64,000 nt of DNA, taken from assembly GCA_964019055.1 (NCBI GenBank), contig OZ025211.1:11728400-11792399 (forward strand), written 5' to 3'. The notes beneath the pieces were generated by a model. That model saw only the letters and a program-made list of their open reading frames with translations. It was not told the origin of the DNA and searched no databases. The stretch comes from Anthopleura xanthogrammica. Lineage: Eukaryota > Cnidaria > Anthozoa > Actiniaria > Actiniidae. The translations under genes and the position numbers were made by a program. This document shows, one piece after another, positions 53,851 through 64,000 of the stretch; positions within the stretch are counted from its first letter, which is position 1, and the number at the start of each line of letters is the position of its first letter.

Positions 53851-54345
53851 GATATCAATCGATGGTAGTCGATATTAATCAATATCAATCGATATTAACC
53901 GATATTAATCGATATCAATCGATATCAATCGATATTAATCGATATTAATCGATATCAATCGATGGCAATCGATATTAATCGATATCAGTCGATATTAACC
54001 GATATTAATCGATATCAATCGATATTAATCGATATTAATCGATATCAATCGATGGCAATCGATATTAATCGATATCAGTCGATATTAACCGATATTAATC
54101 GATATCAATCGATATTAATCGATATTAATCGATATCAATCGATGGCAATCGATATTAATCGATATCAGTCGATATTAACCGATATTAATCGATATCAATC
54201 GATATTAATCGATATCAATCGATATCAATCGATGGCAATCGATGGCAATCGATATCAATCGATGGCAATCAATATCAATCGATGCTAATCGATATAAATC
54301 GATGCTAATCGATACCAATCGATGCTTATTGATATGAATCGATGC
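53851..54345. repeat. 10-bp ATCGAT satellite with 90-bp higher-order repeat
   Basis: About 50 units of the form GATATYAATC, each giving an ATCGAT at every junction. A variant unit GATGGCAATC recurs exactly 90 bp apart at 53961, 54051, 54141 and 54231, defining a nine-unit higher-order repeat. It ends about 137 bp before the NDUFB11 start codon. Confidence 0.95.
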
Positions 54346-54481
54346 TAATTTCCTTTGATTTCCCTGATACATTTTTGCAGGACTCAGTTTCCGAGAGTGC
54401 TTTGTAAGCTTAGATGCACATTACCTATTGGGATCCCTGTGTTCCCAGAAGCCTTTGCTAGCTATCGTCAGATTTTCCAAG

Positions 54482-55551
54482 ATGGCGGCCCGTCGCTTGG
54501 TTTCTCGTTGTGCAAGTCTTTGGAGGATAAATACCGTTACTAGACCTTCTTTAGCGAGAGCACAAAGCATATTTACCAAGGAAAGGGAACCACCAAACGG
54601 TTTTCTCTTTAATGAAAAGGTAAAACTATTTCAAAAACCTTGGTTGTTTGAACTGAAAAATGTAAAAGAATAAGTGGTGGGTTGGGGTTGGTTGGTGTTG
54701 TGCCATAACTGATCAATGTTCTGTAGTAAGATTACTTTATCATTGGTTTATAGCCACTTAAACCTGGAGAGAAAAGAAAGTGGGAAGATTGGGAAGATAT
54801 CTGGTACAGATGGTGGGTGATCATGTTTGTCGTTGGTGGAGTTCTTTTTTATTACAAACCAGACACCAGGTAAGCTTACTATAACCTTGTACATGTGTGT
54901 GGCATTAGAATATGATTTTGTCTGTGTGTACGTATAAAAGGATGTTGAATTTGATATACAGATATATTTAACCATAAGTTTTAATTCTGCCAAGCTTCTT
55001 TAACATCTTGATAATTCCTTTTTGCTTGCTGGTAGTGAAGTGATAGGTTACATGTGATTTCTTTCATTTCTTTATACATAGAATGCCAATAGACCTCATC
55101 GGCTTCGGTGTAATGTTGTCCCATTTCAGACCACGTGTCAGTCCCCAGAGTATCATTTCATTGTTTAACGGTTGAGCATGAGAAGATACATGAATATGGA
55201 TACAACTCAAACAAAGAATCTTATTCTCAAGAGAATGACACGTGGTCTGAAATGGGACAACATTACCCCAAGCCGATGAGGTCTATTGACCGATGAAACA
55301 TCCCTAAAAACAGCCCCATGAATTCCCTGACCTTGAAAAGAATCAGAATGCATTGACTTGTCCCTGACCGTGGGGACCTTGTAATATAGCATTATATTAT
55401 AGTACAGATTATTGTTTTGAGTGCATTGTAAGATTCTGACTGGTGTTTTCATATCAGTCCTCAGACCTGGGCCAGAGAAGAAGCTTTACAAAGAATTGCA
55501 GAAAAAGAAGCCAATGGGAACGAGGCTGTAGGAGGAGATGACGAAGAGTGA
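54482..55551 (+). CDS. NDUFB11: NADH dehydrogenase 1 beta subcomplex subunit 11, three exons, 115 aa
   Basis: Exons 54482-54619, 54754-54869 and 55458-55551 join in frame from ATG to TGA. The protein begins with a basic presequence-like stretch (MAARRLVSRCASLWR) rich in Arg and Ser, as expected for mitochondrial import. It then has KRKWEDWEDIWYRWWVIMF and a single membrane segment VIMFVVGGVLFYY, followed by TWAREEALQRIAEKEANG, which matches the W-x-R-x-E-A...E-A-N-G tail of NDUFB11 (ESSS), a one-pass accessory subunit of complex I in the inner membrane. The length is shorter than the ~150-residue vertebrate form. The assignment rests on layout and the tail motif. Confidence 0.75.
55089..55290. 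mobile_element. Foldback MITE, family J copy 2
   Basis: In NDUFB11 intron 2. Arms AGACCTCATCGGCTTCGG and GTAATGTTGTCCCATTTCAG with complements. Confidence 0.85.
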
Positions 55552-55609
55552 TTTTTAGGCAAATATTTCTTTATTGGAGAATGTAATCTTGTTTGTTCTT
55601 TACCTTGTA

Positions 55610-55615
55610 AATAAA
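55610..55615 (+). promoter_or_regulatory. Poly(A) signal of NDUFB11
   Basis: AATAAA 58 bp after the stop codon. Confidence 0.8.
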
Positions 55616-55704
55616 GCTGAACTTAATTGCTTCAAAACTTTGGTACAGCATGTGTTTGCAATGACATGACTTTAATGCATCTCAAAACTGCAATACTGGA
55701 AATA

Positions 55705-55915
55705 GTCCCTTTCACAGTTCCCTGTGCCATCTTGTAAGGAAGCCGTGACTTTGCATCAAAACGAGATGAACGGTGAGCTTGCAATGATAGAGACCTTTTT
55801 TTAAACACCTTGGACAATTATGAACGTCTCTATCATTGCAATCTCACCTTTTGTCTTGCTTTGATGCCAAGGCACGGCTACCTTTCAAGATGGTGCAGGG
55901 AACTGTGTAAGAGAC
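55705..55915. mobile_element. Foldback MITE, family A copy 5
   Basis: Ends TTTCACAGTTCCCTGTGCCA and AAGATGGTGCAGGGAACTGT. It lies just downstream of NDUFB11. Confidence 0.85.
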
Positions 55916-56448
55916 AACTGCATTTCTGAGAGCCTAGTTTTCCAAATTTTCAGGGGAGGTGGGGGCATTCCCCAGAGCCCCAGATTAGCCCCCCCTCCCA
56001 CCACTTAAAACTATAGTATACTATGTGGTCCCTGTGTTTAGCAATAGTCATTATGATACTAGAGTTGGCAAAAAAATTGTCTTCATTTTACTTTTATCAA
56101 AATCTGTTAACACAATTTGTTTACATCAATTTGATAGCTTTCACATACTGTAAAATATAATATTATACTACTTGTCCTGGCACTTTTATACGATTCTCAT
56201 TTATTAATTGGCACAAATGATATGATTTCATTTTTGTTGACAAAAAATATTTTAAACAAAGTACTTCGTCATGATTTCAATTCCTTTCAAATGGGAATCC
56301 TTGTAGTTTTACCTTGATTTCCAACTCTAGGTGATTTTATGAAATACCAAAGAGTTGGAGTGCAAACGATAAAGAAACTGACAGCTGGAAAGTGAAATCA
56401 CTAAACCCGTGAAATAGATATTACACTGTAGGCTAATCACTTTAGTAG

Positions 56449-56760
56449 ATTAGAACTTTTTCACATCCGTACAATACGGCTGTGTTCCTAGTCTCCTTTT
56501 CAGCCGACACTAAGAATGGCTGCAAAGGAGACTATTGTGTTCCTTAATTACAGTTTCATTTATGCAGGTTAGCCTCGATTTTGTGTAGAATATTTCACAT
56601 GTGTTCCAATCCAGCAAAGGTCCGTGGAATTTCAAAGTGTTTGTATTGTTGAAGTTGTGTATTCTTTACTTTACCGTTGGTATTTGTGAATATTTTGACA
56701 CTGAAATGACGCTAACCCTGCGTAAATGAGTTTGTAATCAATGAACACAGTGTTTTTATT
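56449..56760. mobile_element. Family E element, copy 3
   Basis: Shares GTGGAATTTCAAAGTGTTTG, TTGAAGTTGTGTATTCTTTA and ATTTTGACACTGAAATGACG with the other copies. It carries a 46-bp insertion at 56490-56535. Confidence 0.7.
56490..56535. mobile_element. 46-bp Mutator-like mini-insertion
   Basis: AGTCTCCTTTTCAGCC at the left and GGCTGCAAAGGAGACT near the right form inverted ends around about 12 bp. Flanked by TGTGTTCCT at 56481-56489 and 56536-56544. The uninterrupted family E copies have this 9-mer region only once. Confidence 0.75.
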
Positions 56761-56929
56761 TTTAAATTTTCTATATTTTTCACAGTTTTAGTAACTTCAC
56801 TCAAATTCTACAAACTAGTAATACTAGATACAGTAGTTGAAAATCCCATGCTTTCTATTTCTTTGATACAAATATTTAGCACTTTCATACTTTCATTTTA
56901 TTCTCAGATGTTTTTTTCTGCATAAAATG

Positions 56930-56935
56930 TTTATT
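56930..56935 (-). promoter_or_regulatory. Poly(A) signal of NAA10
   Basis: AATAAA on the minus strand, 12 bp after the NAA10 stop codon. Confidence 0.7.
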
Positions 56936-56947
56936 AGCAATTGCCAT

Positions 56948-61093
<4,146 letters not shown>

Positions 61094-61518
61094 GTTTTAA
61101 CCGTCTAAAAAAGCCAAGAAACACCTAGATATCCAGCAAGAATGACCAACTACTCTGTCTGAAGTGCACATGTACCATATATTACCCATCAGGCCTCGCA
61201 ATGTCGATCCACAGGAAGCCCATGAAAGAGAAAAACCAATACCTCTCTAATGTGTTTTAGCTCCTTTTTTAAAAAATCCCTATTTATACCAAAAAAAATT
61301 GCTTAAAATTCTTATAATTTAACTTTTTGCACATATTTTTGGGATTTATTTGGTGTCATTTTGGTGATGTTTTGAACCAATGCAAGGCGCTAAAGAGGTG
61401 GCATAAGTGAAGGATTGTGGGTAGTAGTGTGTAAAGGCGGGAGATGTGAGTTCTTGAGACAGGATTCGATTTTATTTTTCACTGTTTTTTCCCCTTCTTC
61501 TTGTGTTTCAATTTAATT
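61094..61518. promoter_or_regulatory. Bidirectional promoter region NAA10 / SUV39H
   Basis: 425 bp between the two divergent start codons. There is no TATA box at a fitting place on either side. A CCAAT box is at 61377-61381 and a G-rich patch ATTGTGGGTAGTAG near 61417. Shared TATA-less control is inferred from the geometry. Confidence 0.6.
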
Positions 61519-64000
61519 ATGATGGAAGAACAGGGTGCTCAGCTTATGCAGGAAGGTATAGAATATTTAAAAGAAAGGAAATATGGCAGTCTTGATGTTG
61601 ATCTTTTAGACACCATGCTTTCGAATTCAGGGAATATTTCTACAGAATATGAACATTTTGACTGCAATAACGAAAATGAAACTACAAATATTTCGATCCA
61701 AAGGCCTGCACCACCAACTCCTCCTTTGGAGGAAGATTTCAAGCAAATTAGCGATGGATTATTTACGGCCACTTGTGCGAAAAAGCCGAGTCGTTGCACG
61801 AAAAGACAGAAGAAGAAAGACAAGATGTCGCTAGCTCGTGAAGTGGGCATCGAAGAATGCTCTGTTCCTTGCTTGCTGTCTGTCAAAGAACTCAGAGGAA
61901 AGTTCCAGAAACGATACGAGTTGAACTTAGATGTAGACACAAAGACAAAAACCAATAGAAGCAGTTATTTGTCAGCTTACAAGAGAAAATGGCATTTGCT
62001 TCTGAAGCTTGAGGAGTGGGAGAACTTGTTAAATGAATGCAGTCCTGGCGAACCATATATATCAGTAGAAAACAAAGTCGATAATTCTGGGCCACCAGAA
62101 GGGTTTGTGTACATTGCCAAGAGCAAAATGCCTTCCGACTTAAGTTATCTTTTTGATAAGGATTACCTTGTAGGATGCAGTTGTGAACGTTGCACCCCCC
62201 AGACATGTGATTGTCCAAAGAACAGTGGAGGAAGCTTTGCATATGATCGGTTTGGAAGAGTGCAGTTTGAACCTGGTAAACCAATTTATGAGTGCAATTC
62301 CAGGTGTTCCTGCTCTATTTCATGTCGCAATCGGGTTGTACAGAGAGGTAGAACTGCCAGGGTAAGTGACTTGCTGTCTATCAATATGTATATTATGTCA
62401 TAACACAAATGGTGCAGTCGCACGTATTGAATCTATTGCATTTGACATGTGCATTATGACAATTATTAGAGAAGTTTCTGTATGAGTATGAAAGACTTAT
62501 GGCACAGACTGCACCTTGCCCTGACTGTGCCATGTATAATTTGAAAATTTGACATTCAGTCCCATATGTCCATGCTGCGCCGTAACCATAGCATGTGTTG
62601 CTGCAACTCTTCACAATCATTACAATTGCTCTAACTTAGATAGTATGTGTACTCTGATTGGCTGAGAACTGTGCTCTATTAGTGAATGAAGCAGATTTGC
62701 TGAAGCCATCCCCAAGGCTGTTAGACCGAGGTCCCTTTTTCAAGGATGAGGGCACAGTTTTTCCCTTTCTGAACCAGCTTTAGGACAGTAAATACCCTAT
62801 TTTTTTCCCCATTGACTTTTCCACTTGTTTTGCAATTTGTTTCGTTGTTTAGCCATCTCTTACGCGGGGATGGTGTCAGGATACTAGACTGGACAGATCT
62901 ATCCTGAAAAGAAACTGCCCCATTAAACAGCCAATCAGAATGCAAATTTTTTAGGATACCAGACCAAAAAAATGGGTCTTGTCTTAGGAATTTGTTATTA
63001 GCTAACTATAAGTTGCTGCTTGTCTACACATGTTGAAAGACAAAATTCATAACTGGTATACATGTGTCCTGATGATACAGTATGTATATACACCTATTTC
63101 GATTAACGTTGATAATGGGAGATCTGAAATGGTCGATCTGAGACCCAAAGGAATTGTGGGAGACTGAATGCTCATCTCATAAATATTGCCAATACATAGT
63201 TGCAACCACACTTGAATGGTATCGAATTACTAATTTGTGTCACTTGTCGCATTAATTCACAAAAATTCATGTTGACACCCATGAATTCCTATTGGTCTCA
63301 GATCAATCATTTCAGATCTCCCGTTATCAACATTACAGCTAATTTATGTCACACGTGACCAGTAAATCCGAGAATTCAAATGTAGTTTTCAAGTCTTCAT
63401 ATTAACATTTCAAATCTCCGATCAACGGCTCCGATATTCAAAAATAAATAAAAAATCAGTTAAAAATTAGGTTTTGGACCCACTATCATGAATGATTGTG
63501 AAATAATTACCAAAAGAATTCACTTGCCAACCACATCGCTAAGTATCAGCTTCAAAATAATTATTTTTAAAATAAAAATATTATGAGTTTCCATAGTTTT
63601 GATCAGAGTTGGCACCAAGATTTGGAATTTAAAACGAAGCTGCCGAAACTCCAATCAAAACATTCAAGTTACTGGTCATGCGTGACATATCTACTGTTAC
63701 TGTAGCTGGCATTGGATGAGCTGTGATACTCTGATCTAATACATTCCTTTCTACACTTGTCCCAACTAGATGACCATTTTTAGAACTCCTAATGGTTGTG
63801 GATGGGGAGTGAAAACTATGGATCCTATTCTAAAGAACCAGTTTGTTACGGAGTACGTTGGAGAAGTGTTGACCAATGAGGAAGCAGAGGAAAGAGGAAA
63901 GATATATGACCATGTAGGGCAGACGTACCTGTTTGATCTTGACTATAACGAAGGGGAATGTGCATATACTATAGATGCGAAAAAGTATGGCAATGTTTCA
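61519..64000 (+). CDS. SUV39H: SUV39H-type histone H3K9 methyltransferase (partial)
   Basis: Exon 1 is 61519-62361 (281 codons, phase 0 donor) and exon 2 runs from 63770 past the window end. These enzymes trimethylate H3 lysine 9 in heterochromatin. Before the catalytic part, [20 protein letters not shown] matches the SUV39 I-T-V-E-N-E-V-D...G-P-P...F-V-Y-I block. The pre-SET zinc cluster is at about residues 220-269 ([33 protein letters not shown]). Exon 2 opens the SET domain: [35 protein letters not shown] and TYLFDLDY. The cofactor/NHSC part and post-SET lie beyond the window. No chromodomain is visible in the first 160 residues, where vertebrate SUV39H has one. The start at 61519 is the first ATG of an ATG ATG pair after a pyrimidine-rich leader. 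Confidence 0.93.
63103..63334. mobile_element. Foldback element in SUV39H intron 1
   Basis: Arms TTGATAATGGGAGATCTGAA and GATCTGAGACC with complements at 63290-63334. Confidence 0.8.
63344..63692. mobile_element. Family H element, copy 2
   Basis: Inverted ends TATGTCACACGTGACCAGTA / TACTGGTCATGCGTGACATA. It begins about 10 bp after the preceding foldback and ends about 77 bp before SUV39H exon 2. Confidence 0.8.

Larger units (their letters stand above)
55916..56929. other. Convergent intergenic stretch NDUFB11 / NAA10
   Basis: Between the ends of two convergent genes. The only recognised content is the family E element (56449-56760) with its tiny insert. Confidence 0.7.

Noticed and set aside
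53962..54288. DINRYQSI-repeat protein of 108 residues
   Set aside because: Translation of the 10-bp satellite; a period of 10 cycles all frames and no start or splice context supports it.
53851..54345. CRISPR-like array
   Set aside because: Units are 10 bp with no unique spacers and the DNA is eukaryotic; it is a satellite.
61501..61518. Upstream start of the SUV39H frame at a TTG codon
   Set aside because: Non-ATG; the paired ATG codons at 61519 and 61522 are the natural start.

Overview
This is eukaryotic, animal-type genomic DNA: AT-rich, with intron-split genes, GT-AG splice sites, very many foldback elements and microsatellites, and no operons or ribosome-binding sites. The gene set (hydroxyacid-oxoacid transhydrogenase, CaM kinase I, NDUFB11, NAA10, SUV39H, a death-effector-domain protein and a THAP protein) is metazoan. 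The repeat style and the invertebrate-like, intron-rich genes suggest an early-branching marine invertebrate, most likely a cnidarian, but the sequence alone does not fix the species. Exon boundaries below were read by hand from splice signals, reading frame and remembered family sequence.

Layout. 0.8-5.8 kb: last eight coding exons of ADHFE1 (+), with introns full of inverted-repeat elements. 6.9-13.8 kb: a tyrosine-kinase C-lobe exon with altered catalytic motifs (-) and, 5.5 kb upstream on the same strand, the first exon of a death-effector-domain protein. 14.1-17.5 kb: a 3.35-kb DNA transposon with roughly 0.5-kb terminal inverted repeats, coding for an XPG/PIN-like nuclease with a CXC-type cysteine-rich tail, broken by one in-frame stop. 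17.6-23.7 kb: a six-exon EF-hand protein (+). 24.8-26.8 kb: a five-exon THAP gene (+) followed directly by the decayed remains of a DDE transposase. 29.6-38.2 kb: a complete twelve-exon CaM kinase I gene (-). 38.1-40.2 kb: an apparently perfect 1,040-bp tandem duplication across the CaM kinase start codon and promoter side. 40-54 kb: gene-poor, with nested transposons, simple repeats and one lone first-exon candidate (-, 52 kb). 54.5-55.6 kb: NDUFB11 (+, three exons). 56.9-61.1 kb: NAA10 (-, nine exons). 61.5-64 kb: SUV39H-type histone H3K9 methyltransferase (+, partial), head-to-head with NAA10 across 425 bp.

The genes form no shared pathway. They are ordinary housekeeping and signalling genes in a stretch heavily colonised by non-autonomous DNA transposons. 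At least ten short inverted-repeat families occur in two to five copies, several inserted into one another, so relative insertion order can be read. The points most worth a second look are the XPG/CXC transposon, the kinase with HGE and DVG in place of HRD and DFG, the THAP gene outliving its transposase half, two Mutator-like insertions (840 bp and 46 bp) with related ends and 9-10 bp target duplications, the CaM kinase promoter duplication, and a SUV39H with no visible chromodomain.
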